Assembly (NCBI GenBank): GCA_900770895.1
Contig: CAAGMF010000186.1
Coordinates: forward strand, 1 to 24,614
From: an uncultured Mitsuokella sp.
Lineage (GTDB): Bacteria; Bacillota; Negativicutes; Selenomonadales; Selenomonadaceae
Direction: 5' to 3'
DNA: 24,614 nt
In this document: positions 16,635 to 23,775 of the stretch, in pieces
Layout: the number at the start of each line of letters is the position of its first letter
Position numbering within the stretch: position 1 is the stretch's first letter
Translations under genes and position numbers: made by a program
The notes under the pieces: generated by a model
Database searches by the model: none
What the model was told of the DNA's origin: nothing
What the model saw: the letters and a program-made list of their open reading frames with translations, nothing else

Positions 16635-17816
16635 ATGCTGCAGGTACCAGTCCGCGAACTAAAAGAAGGCATGATCATAGCCCAGAGCATATACAACCAC
16701 CATGGCGGCAGCTATCTCGTCAAGGGACAGCCCATAACGAAAAGCTACATCCGCCAGCTCCAGCGCATCGGCATACAGAATATCGCCGTCACCTCACTGG
16801 ACCCGCAGTTCAAGATCATGCCGCCGGAAGACATCGTGCAGGAGAAGACCCGCATCAATGCCATCGACAAAGTATACGATGCTTTCGAGGATGTGCGCCA
16901 GCACGAGCAGTTCGACCCCGATATGATGGGCGATATATCGGAAAACATACTTTTCGATATCATCAATCGTCGCGACAATCTCGTGCAGCTCACCGACATA
17001 CGCCTGCATGATACGTATACATTCGGCCACAGCGTGAATGTAGCGATCCTGTCGGCCATGCTCGGCCTGCTCTGCCATCTGCCGAAAAATGAGCTGCTGC
17101 TGCTGACTCTGGGCGCCCTGCTCCACGATCTGGGCAAGATAAACATCCCCGGCGATATACTGACAAAGCCATCCGGCCTGTCGGACGACGAGTTCAGCAT
17201 CGTCAAGATGCACCCACTGAAGGGAGCGGAACGCATCCATAACATGGAGCACCACCTGCCGCATCCCGTCATCCTGGCCGCCATCGCCTCCGAGCATCAC
17301 GAGCACATCGATGGCACGGGATACCCCCGCGGGCTCAAGGGCGACAAGATACATCCCTATGCGAAGATCGTCGCCATCGCCGATGTGTACGATGCCCTGA
17401 CGAGCGAGCGCCCCTACAAGAAAGCCTACACGCCGAACATCGCGCACAATATCATGACGAGACTGAACCGCGGCCAGTTCGATCCCGACCTGCTGCAGCT
17501 GTTCTTCAACAACGTCGCGATATATCCTGAGGGCACGATCCTGAAGACGGATTTCGGCTACGGCATCGTGAAGCACTGCGAATTCGGTCACACCGAGACG
17601 CCTACGATCGTCGTATTCGCTGACCTCGAGGGCCACGTGATATCCCCGGAAACCATAGACCTCGGGCAGACCGAGCAGGGCAGCAAAGCCATCCAGATCG
17701 TCATTGCCGATAACGAGCTGCGGCATTTCATCCATCGCCTGAGCATCGATCCCTCGGTATATCTGAAGGATGGAGCTGACGACGAAAACACCCCTCCTGC
17801 GGCGGCCCGGTACTGA
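16635..17816 (+). CDS. HD-GYP domain cyclic-di-GMP phosphodiesterase
   Basis: A 393-residue cytoplasmic protein. An N-terminal domain (about 1-100, beginning LQVPVRELKEGMIIAQSIY) of the kind often found in HD-GYP proteins precedes an HD-GYP domain (about 125-275). The domain has His132, the HD pair at 164-165 (HDLGK), His193, His221/222, the HIDGTGYP motif (224-231, the GYP signature) and ADVYDALTSERPY. All metal and signature residues appear intact, so it should hydrolyse cyclic-di-GMP. The C-terminal part (about 300-370) is a small beta-rich extension of unknown role. No receiver or sensor domain is present. The start has AGGAGG 7 bases upstream. The gene is monocistronic, divergent from the LCP operon and convergent with the flagellar operon. 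Lowering cyclic-di-GMP would favour motility, consistent with this position. Confidence 0.93.
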   Translation: MLQVPVRELKEGMIIAQSIYNHHGGSYLVKGQPITKSYIRQLQRIGIQNIAVTSLDPQFKIMPPEDIVQEKTRINAIDKVYDAFEDVRQHEQFDPDMMGDISENILFDIINRRDNLVQLTDIRLHDTYTFGHSVNVAILSAMLGLLCHLPKNELLLLTLGALLHDLGKINIPGDILTKPSGLSDDEFSIVKMHPLKGAERIHNMEHHLPHPVILAAIASEHHEHIDGTGYPRGLKGDKIHPYAKIVAIADVYDALTSERPYKKAYTPNIAHNIMTRLNRGQFDPDLLQLFFNNVAIYPEGTILKTDFGYGIVKHCEFGHTETPTIVVFADLEGHVISPETIDLGQTEQGSKAIQIVIADNELRHFIHRLSIDPSVYLKDGADDENTPPAAARY

Positions 17817-17832
17817 AAAACAACAAAAAATA

Positions 17833-17873
17833 AAAACGGAAGGACTGTCATAAGAGCAGTCGTTCCGTTTTTT
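17833..17873. terminator. Bidirectional terminator between HD-GYP gene and flagellar operon
   Basis: AACGGAA-G-GACTG (17835-17847) pairs with CAGTC-G-TTCCGTT (17857-17869), a 12-bp stem with one G-G mismatch. Six T's (17868-17873) follow on the plus strand. An A-rich stretch upstream supplies T's on the minus strand, so it can serve both converging transcripts. Confidence 0.85.
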
Positions 17874-17902
17874 GTTTGCAGATTAAGATATAACCTCAGG
17901 AG

Positions 17903-18301
17903 TCAGAGCTCCTTGTTCAGCAGATGGCCGAGCGGTGAGAAGAACTTATTGCCTGTCAGGTCATAGCTGCGCACCGTCGCGTTGTTGCGGCGATTCTTGT
18001 TCAGCCAGGACCGGGCCTTATATATGATCTGCATGTAGAGCGGCTTCATATCCGCTACGATGGCCTCGCCCTCCGGGCTGTGCCGGAAGTCGTTCGGCGG
18101 CAGGGCCTTGATCTTGTCGACGATTTTCTCCTGCTGATTGGCCAGCTCGATGAATTCATCGATATCTTCCTTATTGATGAATTTCAGCAGTTCATGCGTC
18201 AGCATCTGGCATTTCTGCCAGAGATCGCGGGCCTGAGCTGCCGCTTCCTCTGAGCTCATAGCTGCCTCCGTGGCGGCCACGCTCCTGTCCTCAGCCGACA
18301 T
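17903..18301 (-). CDS. FliT-like small flagellar protein
   Basis: A 132-residue, mostly helical, charged cytoplasmic protein at the end of the flagellar operon, directly after fliS. FliT proteins are short helical chaperones for the filament cap FliD and are encoded at this position in many bacteria. The sequence itself shows helices around EEAAAQARDLWQKCQMLTHELL (split by KFINKEDIDEFIELA) and a basic C-terminal region (SWLNKNRRNN), but no diagnostic motif I can name. The assignment therefore rests on size, helicity and context. The ATG overlaps the end of fliS by 11 bases, which implies coupled translation. The gene ends 29 bases before the shared terminator. Confidence 0.65.
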   Translation of the reverse strand: MSAEDRSVAATEAAMSSEEAAAQARDLWQKCQMLTHELLKFINKEDIDEFIELANQQEKIVDKIKALPPNDFRHSPEGEAIVADMKPLYMQIIYKARSWLNKNRRNNATVRSYDLTGNKFFSPLGHLLNKEL

Positions 18302-18704
18302 AGCTGTTCCCCTGCATCTTCTGCGTGCCCTTCTCCTGACGGGCTTTCTTCATGGCCTGCACCCAGGCGTCGCGGAGCTCACTGATGATACCGCGCGCCT
18401 CCTCGATCTGGCTGACGTCGCTCTTGATATTGCCCGACACGAGCCGGTCATAGCAGTAATTGTACAGCGGCATGAGCTGATGCGATATCTCATAATCCAT
18501 GTTCAGTGTGATGCGGAACTCGGATATGATATTCTCCGCTTTCTGTATCGAGGTATTTGCCTGCTCATAATCCTTGGCCTCGAGCGCTTTTATGCCTTCG
18601 TCCATGAACTTCAGGCAGCCATTATAGAGCATGAGCGTCAAGGCTTCCGGCGTGGCAGTCATTATCTGCTGGCGTTTATAAGCCTCTGCAGCTGCATTTA
18701 CCAT
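18291..18704 (-). CDS. fliS: Flagellin export chaperone FliS
   Basis: A 137-residue helical cytoplasmic chaperone that holds newly made flagellin and delivers it to the flagellar export gate. The family signature runs through AAEAYKRQQIMTATPEALTL and the MLYNGCLKFMDEG helix. The mid-protein MDYEISHQLMPLYNYCYDRL stretch is also typical. Its length is normal. The ATG has AGGAGG about 8 bases upstream. It follows fliD by 43 bases and overlaps the FliT-like gene. Its flagellin client is not encoded in this window. Confidence 0.96.
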   Translation of the reverse strand: MVNAAAEAYKRQQIMTATPEALTLMLYNGCLKFMDEGIKALEAKDYEQANTSIQKAENIISEFRITLNMDYEISHQLMPLYNYCYDRLVSGNIKSDVSQIEEARGIISELRDAWVQAMKKARQEKGTQKMQGNSYVG

Positions 18705-18747
18705 TGTTTCTTCCTCCTGACATATTGCCCGCGGCAGTCACACATTA

Positions 18748-20457
18748 TCAACTGCCGGAGATGTAGTTATAGGTGGACGACAGCGACTGGATGGCCGATT
18801 CCATAGCGTCATATTTATCGTACAGGGCATCCTCATAGGCATCCATCATCGTCTTGAACGACGACATCTGTGTTTTCAGATTGCGGATGAGGTCGCCGAG
18901 CGTCGAGTCATCATCGCTCGTTGACGATGTGCCGGCATAGTCCGTGATGTCCGACATGCCATCGCGCACCGCATCGGTGATGCGGTTCACGACGCCCTCA
19001 TTGCTGTAGACCGTGTTGCCTTTCGCATCATCGCCCGACGAAGCAAATAACTGATAAACGCAATCCGGGTCAGCGGCCAAGGCCTTCTTGAGCTTGTCCT
19101 CATCGAGAGTCAGATGCCCCTGGTCAGTCTTGGACTCTATACCGATGGCCATCATGCTGTTGTAGCTGCTGTCGACGGAGTCGACCGGCGTATATATGGC
19201 TTCGCGCAGCGCGCTGCGCAGGTCGCCGACTATCTGCGAGTGGTTCAGCAGGCCGGACTTGGCCTTCTCGTTCCACTTCGTCACCTCGTCCGTGGTCATG
19301 GCCGACTCCTGAGACTTGGTCAGCACATCATAGTCGCTATAGGTATCTTCATAGTAAAGGTCATTGAGCTTGTCGAGCATCTTGTTATAGTCCTCGACGA
19401 ACTGCTTGACGTTGCTGACGATCGTATCGGTATCCTGCGAGACAGCGACAGTCGTGGTGCCGACGTCCTTCGTCGTATAGGTTACACCACCGACCGTGAC
19501 CTTGTTGCTCGCGGTGTTATATGGCTTGCCATCGATGACGACCGTGGCATTCGAGCCCTTTGTACTGATTGTTCCTGAATATGTCGTATTTTTTGCGGAA
19601 TCAGTAGTGCTGGTAAACGACAATGCGCTGCCCAGCGTCGATGTCGTCTTGCCAGTCGTTTTGTCTGTACTCTGCGTTACCGCTCCGAGACTTAGGTTGT
19701 TTATGAGTACAGCACCGAGATTGGCGGCCGACTGGCTGATTTCCGTACCATCGGTCGTACCGACAGCGGCGACGGACAGATTGATCTGATTTGCCTCACC
19801 GGTATTCTGCTGATTCAAGGAAAATGCATCATTGTCCGAATCATACGAGGCGTGGATGCTCATATCGGTAGCATTTATCTTCGATACGAGGTCATTGAGT
19901 GTCTCGTTGTTCTCATAGATATCGGCATAGGTGAATGTGATCGTCTTGGTCGTCGTATTGCTGTCGTCTTTTGCGCCATTCGACAGCGTGAAGGCCAGCG
20001 CTACCTTATTCTTGTCAGCGTCGCTGTACGTAGCCGTCGTAGCCGTCCCCACGATGTCCTTCAGATATACGCTGCTGGAGCTAGAGGAGCTATTGGCACG
20101 GGTGATCTTGCCTGTGCTCAGCAGATAGGCGCTGCTCGCCGTGCTCGTGACATTCACCGTATGCGTCATGCTCGAAGCATCAGCATTGGCTGTCGCCGTA
20201 GCGACCGCTGTATCTGCGCTTTCTGCCAGCATGGCATCTGTCTTGCTCGACAGCTTGTAGTCATACATGGTCGACGAGCTGAATGTCTGCAAATCAGAAT
20301 AGAGGTCGGTATAAGCGGTCTTGATCCACTCATTCTTGACCTCTTTCTTGTACATCTTGTCGTACTCGTTCTGGCGGGTCATCATGCCGACTTTGACCAT
20401 GGAGTCGACATCGATGCCTGAGCCGGAGAGTCCGTATATACCGCGTGTGCTGCTCAT
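18748..20457 (-). CDS. fliD: Flagellar filament cap protein FliD (HAP2)
   Basis: FliD sits at the filament tip and folds incoming flagellin subunits. The 569-residue product has the N-terminal coiled-coil D0 region with the family motif GLSGSGIDVDSMVKVGM followed by KEVKNEWIKTAYTDLYSDLQTF. The central part is Ser/Thr/Asp-rich and beta-like. The C-terminal FliD region (about 330-569) ends in the helix YEDALYDKYDAMESAIQSL. It is longer than the roughly 470 residues of the enterobacterial protein, mainly because of the Thr/Ser-rich middle, which is the surface-exposed and variable part of the family. The ATG has AGGAGG 9 bases upstream and starts 13 bases after flaG. Confidence 0.95.
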   Translation of the reverse strand: MSSTRGIYGLSGSGIDVDSMVKVGMMTRQNEYDKMYKKEVKNEWIKTAYTDLYSDLQTFSSSTMYDYKLSSKTDAMLAESADTAVATATANADASSMTHTVNVTSTASSAYLLSTGKITRANSSSSSSSVYLKDIVGTATTATYSDADKNKVALAFTLSNGAKDDSNTTTKTITFTYADIYENNETLNDLVSKINATDMSIHASYDSDNDAFSLNQQNTGEANQINLSVAAVGTTDGTEISQSAANLGAVLINNLSLGAVTQSTDKTTGKTTSTLGSALSFTSTTDSAKNTTYSGTISTKGSNATVVIDGKPYNTASNKVTVGGVTYTTKDVGTTTVAVSQDTDTIVSNVKQFVEDYNKMLDKLNDLYYEDTYSDYDVLTKSQESAMTTDEVTKWNEKAKSGLLNHSQIVGDLRSALREAIYTPVDSVDSSYNSMMAIGIESKTDQGHLTLDEDKLKKALAADPDCVYQLFASSGDDAKGNTVYSNEGVVNRITDAVRDGMSDITDYAGTSSTSDDDSTLGDLIRNLKTQMSSFKTMMDAYEDALYDKYDAMESAIQSLSSTYNYISGS

Positions 20458-20470
20458 TTATGCCACCTCC

Positions 20471-20923
20471 TCAGGCATTCTGGTCGAGGAAGGCTCCCAG
20501 CCAATCCTTCGCCTTGATCATGTGCTGGATCATATCCTCGGGTGGTACTTCTTTCAGTACCTCGTTCGTCTTCTTATCTATCATCTGGACCGACATGGTA
20601 TCTACTTCCTTGTGATACTGGAAACGCAGATTGCAGTTGAGGCGGCTCATGAGCTCGTTGAGTTCCTTCGTCATGAGGCTGACCTGATTCGGGTTGAGGT
20701 TCTCCTCATCCTTTTTCTTTTGCTGATCCTGAGCCTGTGATTCTTCATCGGTACCAGCTTCCGCTCGCACTTTCTCCGTCGTCGTCGGCTGCTGAGCCGC
20801 CAGCGTGTTGCTCAGGGCATCATTCGCATCACTGGTCCTGGTGGCGTCACCAGAACTGGTGCTGTCGTTCATCGCACCGATGACGACCGCCCCTGCCACT
20901 ATATCCTGTACTTTTCCAATCAT
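20471..20923 (-). CDS. flaG: FlaG family flagellar protein
   Basis: A 150-residue protein. The N-terminal half (about 10-80) is low-complexity, Ala/Thr/Asp/Gln/Lys-rich. The C-terminal half carries the FlaG core: a helix (NQVSLMTKELNELMSRLNC), a beta pair (LRFQYHKEVDTMSVQMID, then NEVLKEVPPEDMIQH) and an end helix. FlaG proteins influence filament length in some bacteria and are usually placed directly before fliD, as here. The gene starts 71 bases after the csrA stop. Its leader contains several GGA motifs (see findings). Confidence 0.93.
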   Translation of the reverse strand: MIGKVQDIVAGAVVIGAMNDSTSSGDATRTSDANDALSNTLAAQQPTTTEKVRAEAGTDEESQAQDQQKKKDEENLNPNQVSLMTKELNELMSRLNCNLRFQYHKEVDTMSVQMIDKKTNEVLKEVPPEDMIQHMIKAKDWLGAFLDQNA

Positions 20924-20994
20924 ATCAATCCCTCCGTAGATTGTTGCTGCTATCCGTATCCAGCCTGTCTGGCCATTATCTTATTGCGTTGTTA
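20924..20994 (-). promoter_or_regulatory. flaG leader with repeated TACGGA motifs, candidate CsrA target
   Basis: The minus strand between csrA and flaG holds two copies of TACGGA (20953-20958 and 20933-20938, 20 bases apart), the second merging with the GGAGGG ribosome-binding site, plus a further GGA. A short CCAG/CTGG hairpin lies upstream. GGA cores near the ribosome-binding site are what CsrA recognises. Binding is inferred, not shown. Confidence 0.35.
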
Positions 20995-21219
20995 TCACTT
21001 TGTCGGTATCTTCGGCAGCTCGAGCTTCGTAGGTACCGGTGCGGCGGCCTGGCGGTTCTCCTCCTGGATGGCCCGGTAGATCTCGCCGCGGTATATCTTT
21101 ATCTCGCGCGGGGCATCGATGGCAATGCGGACATTGTCACCCTGTACCTCGACGACGTTGATGACGATGTTATCACCGATCATGATCTGCTGGTGAGGCT
21201 TGCGTGTCAGTACGAGCAT
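20995..21219 (-). CDS. csrA: Carbon storage/translational regulator CsrA
   Basis: A 74-residue RNA-binding homodimer that represses translation by binding GGA motifs near ribosome-binding sites. In flagellated Bacillota its main known target is flagellin mRNA, and it is antagonised by FliW. The sequence matches the family across residues 1-50 (start MLVLTRKPHQQIMIGDNIVI, with VRIAIDAPREIKIYRGEIY after it, including the RNA-contacting Arg). The extra C-terminal tail, here Pro/Lys-rich (VPTKLELPKIPTK), is typical of the longer FliW-dependent form. The ATG shares one base with the fliW stop (TAATG) and is preceded by AAGGAGGG, so the regulator and its antagonist are translated together. Confidence 0.97.
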   Translation of the reverse strand: MLVLTRKPHQQIMIGDNIVINVVEVQGDNVRIAIDAPREIKIYRGEIYRAIQEENRQAAAPVPTKLELPKIPTK

Positions 21220-21665
21220 TACTTTCCCTCCTTTTTCACAGGGAAGAGTCGATGCTTCGTCTGATATTTGCTGCGTTCCAGCACGACCTGCTGCGCCTGC
21301 ATCGTATGCTTGTTGATGATGACCGGTGCCAGCAGGTTGGCCGTGATGTCCTCGACCTTGCCATTCGGTATGACAAGCAGCACATAGACCAGCATATCAT
21401 CATTGGTCTCGAGCTCGAGAGCCTTTTGCGTGGCATCATCGATGCGGAATTCATAATCAGGGAAGAATATGAACGGCATCGTCATGAGGAACGCCAGATC
21501 GGGCGTCGTCAGCGATTGCAGGAATACGAACGGACTTTCCGCGTCATAGGGGACGATGATGAATTCATGCTCATCCTCGAAAGCGGGGATACCCTTCGCG
21601 AAATGGACGATTTTATCCTCATCCACTTCGATTTCACCGAATCGCACGGTGTTGACTTTTTTCAT
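21219..21665 (-). CDS. fliW: Flagellar assembly factor FliW, CsrA antagonist
   Basis: A 148-residue cytoplasmic protein. In Bacillus subtilis FliW binds either flagellin or CsrA. When flagellin builds up, FliW is titrated and CsrA shuts off flagellin translation. The family sequence is clear: MKKVNTVRFGEIEVDEDKIV, then FAKGIPAFEDEHEFIIVP, LAFLMTMPFIFFPDYEFRI and the LAPVIINKHTMQAQQVVL block. The length is normal. The ATG has GGAGG 9 bases upstream and lies 39 bases after the DUF6470 gene. It overlaps csrA by one base. Confidence 0.97.
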   Translation of the reverse strand: MKKVNTVRFGEIEVDEDKIVHFAKGIPAFEDEHEFIIVPYDAESPFVFLQSLTTPDLAFLMTMPFIFFPDYEFRIDDATQKALELETNDDMLVYVLLVIPNGKVEDITANLLAPVIINKHTMQAQQVVLERSKYQTKHRLFPVKKEGK

Positions 21666-21704
21666 TTAGCTTTGCCTCCCGACACCTGACCGCCTCCCTG
21701 GAAA

Positions 21705-22283
21705 TCAGGCGTAAATATCGTAGCGGTCCTCCGTGGTCCATTGTCTGAGATAGCCCTGATCCTTGATATACGTATCGACCGAGCCGCGCTGGAAACTGAC
21801 CTGGGCGAAAGCATCGACATCGACATTCGTCGATACATCGCCTAAATCAGGGGTGCCAGTGCTCTGGCTCGGGGTCACAGTGATCTGCGGATCAGGTATG
21901 CTCTCTGCTACTATGTGTCGCTGCCGGCTGATGCGACTCCAGAGGTCATTCTTGTATTCCTCGAGTTCCGGATTGCGTCCCGGCTTGCCACCATTCTCGA
22001 CATTCGACCAAGCCTGCTCCGTGCGCCCCGACGTGAACTGCGCGAGATCGCTGAAGCCCTTCTGGCCTTGCTCCTTAGCAAAATCCGTATGGTTGGTATA
22101 GCCGTAGCTGTGCCGCGACGGATAGGTATTGATGCTGATCTCCGGCTGCGTCCATCCCTTGTTCGAGCGCGCCTGCCGTCCCTCGGTCGAGAGGCGGGCC
22201 GGCGTCGAATGCGATGAGAGCTGGCCGAGCTGCGTATGGATGCCTATCTGCGGCAAGCGATGACGTATATTCAGCCTTAGCAT
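21705..22283 (-). CDS. DUF6470 family protein (YviE-like)
   Basis: A 192-residue protein at the position occupied by yviE in the Bacillus subtilis flgK-flgL-yviE-fliW-csrA order. The N terminus (LRLNIRHRLPQIGIHTQLGQL) is the family hallmark: a mention of parallel 'I-x-T/S-x-x-x-L' strands followed by a Pro/Ser-rich linker. The middle is polar and rich in Gly/Gln/Asn. The C terminus has the SFQRGSVDTYIKDQGYL beta segment. No signal peptide or membrane helix is present. The function is unknown; conserved linkage suggests a part in late filament assembly or its control. The ribosome-binding GGGGG 6 bases before the ATG can pair with an upstream CCCC (see findings). Confidence 0.82.
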   Translation of the reverse strand: MLRLNIRHRLPQIGIHTQLGQLSSHSTPARLSTEGRQARSNKGWTQPEISINTYPSRHSYGYTNHTDFAKEQGQKGFSDLAQFTSGRTEQAWSNVENGGKPGRNPELEEYKNDLWSRISRQRHIVAESIPDPQITVTPSQSTGTPDLGDVSTNVDVDAFAQVSFQRGSVDTYIKDQGYLRQWTTEDRYDIYA

Positions 22284-22359
22284 TATTTATTTCCCCCTTT
22301 CCCTGGGGACTTCCTGCTTATCCTTAAATTAAATTGTGCGCTTACGCGCCGAGCCTGCC
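22284..22359 (-). promoter_or_regulatory. DUF6470 leader with ribosome-site hairpin and GGA motifs
   Basis: On the minus strand TCCCC (22305-22309) can pair with GGGGA (22292-22296), hiding the ribosome-binding site in a stem whose 8-base loop AGGGAAAG carries a GGA. Two further GGA motifs (AAGGATAAG, GCAGGAAGT) lie just upstream. A GCGC-GTAA-GCGC stem (22338-22349) with a GNRA-type loop sits right after the flgL stop. The layout resembles CsrA-controlled leaders; regulation is inferred. Confidence 0.4.
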
Positions 22360-23742
22360 TCAGGACAGGTAGTCACTCAGCGACTGCGGCAGGATGCGCG
22401 CTCCAAGCGCCAGGCTCATATTATAGATGGTCTGATACTCCATGAGCTTGACTGAGAGAGCCGCGACATCCGTCGCACTCACATCAGTCGTATCGCTCGT
22501 GATCAGCTCATTCTGGTTGCCGAGCATCGTCTTGACCGAGTTGTAGAGCTGCTGGCGCGCGCCGAGCTTCGTCTCGGTATTGACGGTCGTGGCGTGGGCC
22601 TGATCCGAGATGGTCTGGCCATCCGTCGTGAGCCATGTGTGATCATCCCCTACGGTTTTGGCATGGACAGTCAGCATCTCATTCAGCATGGCCGTGCCCG
22701 AGGTCGCATTACCGGAGCTCGTGTCGTCGAATATGTCGGTGCCGTAGATGTCCTGGCCCGTGACATTGATCGTGTCCGAGGCTGTCTCGGTCGTGCCGTT
22801 CTTCTTCGTCATCGAGATGTATTTGTCATCACCCTGATAGGTCGCGATCCGCTGTTTTACGGTCTCAAAGGTGAATGTCACGCTGGTGGTGAGATTGACA
22901 TTATCGGCATCAGAGCCGGTATATTTGTCGTTTATCGTATCGGCCGTCAGTTCCTTCTTGGCATCGATGATCTCGCCGGTATTCTTGAAGTAATCCGATA
23001 CCTTCGTCGTGCCATCAGACCAGCCGGATATATTCCCTACAGCATCCTTACTCGGATCGACTACGGCCTTCGAATCAGCCGCCAGCCGGTCTTTGTAGCC
23101 CGAATCGACGAATTCCTTTGTATATATATTGCCATCGCGAGTGTTCAGATAATAGGTATTGCCATCCGAGCCTTTGAGTGTGAGCATCTGGCGCACCCCA
23201 GACGTACTTGCCGTCCCTGTGCCATTTTTCCCGCTGAAAAACAAGGCCTGATTGTCATCGAGTGTCTTGGCCAGGCCGCGATCGACTTCCTCCTCCGAAA
23301 GCGTGAACGGGCGCGTCGTATCGGACTGGCCCGCAAACACATAACGATCACCCTGCATCGTATTGCCGAGCGAGACAAGTTCCTGTATCTCGGCCATCAT
23401 TTCCTTGCCAATCGCCTGCATATCGCTCGTATTGTTCGTATCATTGGCCGCGGCAATCGTTTTTTCCTTGAACGTGGTCATGATATCAGTCATGTTTACG
23501 AGCGCCGTATCCGACATCTTCATCCAGGAAATACCATTATCGACATTTTCCTGATACTGTGTGTTCTCATTGCCACTGACCGTGTAGCGCATATATTTCG
23601 TGTAGTCGACGGAGTCATCGGATGGACGGTGCAGCTTCGAGCCATCCCCCTGCTCCATGAGGTTGTTCATATTGTCATTGGCTTTATTCAGCTGCGTCTG
23701 ATAGCGGTAGACCATCTGAGTACTGCTGACACGTATCGTCAT
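22360..23742 (-). CDS. flgL: Flagellar hook-filament junction protein FlgL (HAP3)
   Basis: FlgL joins the hook (through FlgK) to the filament. The 460-residue product has the conserved N-terminal coil: VSSTQMVYRYQTQLNKAND, then GSKLHRPSDDSVDYTKYMRY and a long helix to about 125, ending in the GDRYVFAGQSDTTRPF motif typical of FlgL. It also has a matching C-terminal helix (about 405-460). The middle (about 150-400) is Thr/Asp/Gly-rich. FlgL is commonly about 300 residues, so this one carries an insert of roughly 150 residues in its exposed domain. The ATG has AGAGGTG 7 bases upstream. It lies 33 bases after flgK. Confidence 0.93.
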   Translation of the reverse strand: MTIRVSSTQMVYRYQTQLNKANDNMNNLMEQGDGSKLHRPSDDSVDYTKYMRYTVSGNENTQYQENVDNGISWMKMSDTALVNMTDIMTTFKEKTIAAANDTNNTSDMQAIGKEMMAEIQELVSLGNTMQGDRYVFAGQSDTTRPFTLSEEEVDRGLAKTLDDNQALFFSGKNGTGTASTSGVRQMLTLKGSDGNTYYLNTRDGNIYTKEFVDSGYKDRLAADSKAVVDPSKDAVGNISGWSDGTTKVSDYFKNTGEIIDAKKELTADTINDKYTGSDADNVNLTTSVTFTFETVKQRIATYQGDDKYISMTKKNGTTETASDTINVTGQDIYGTDIFDDTSSGNATSGTAMLNEMLTVHAKTVGDDHTWLTTDGQTISDQAHATTVNTETKLGARQQLYNSVKTMLGNQNELITSDTTDVSATDVAALSVKLMEYQTIYNMSLALGARILPQSLSDYLS

Positions 23743-23775
23743 CTCATTGCACCTCTCATTTATTCTATAGCCTTA

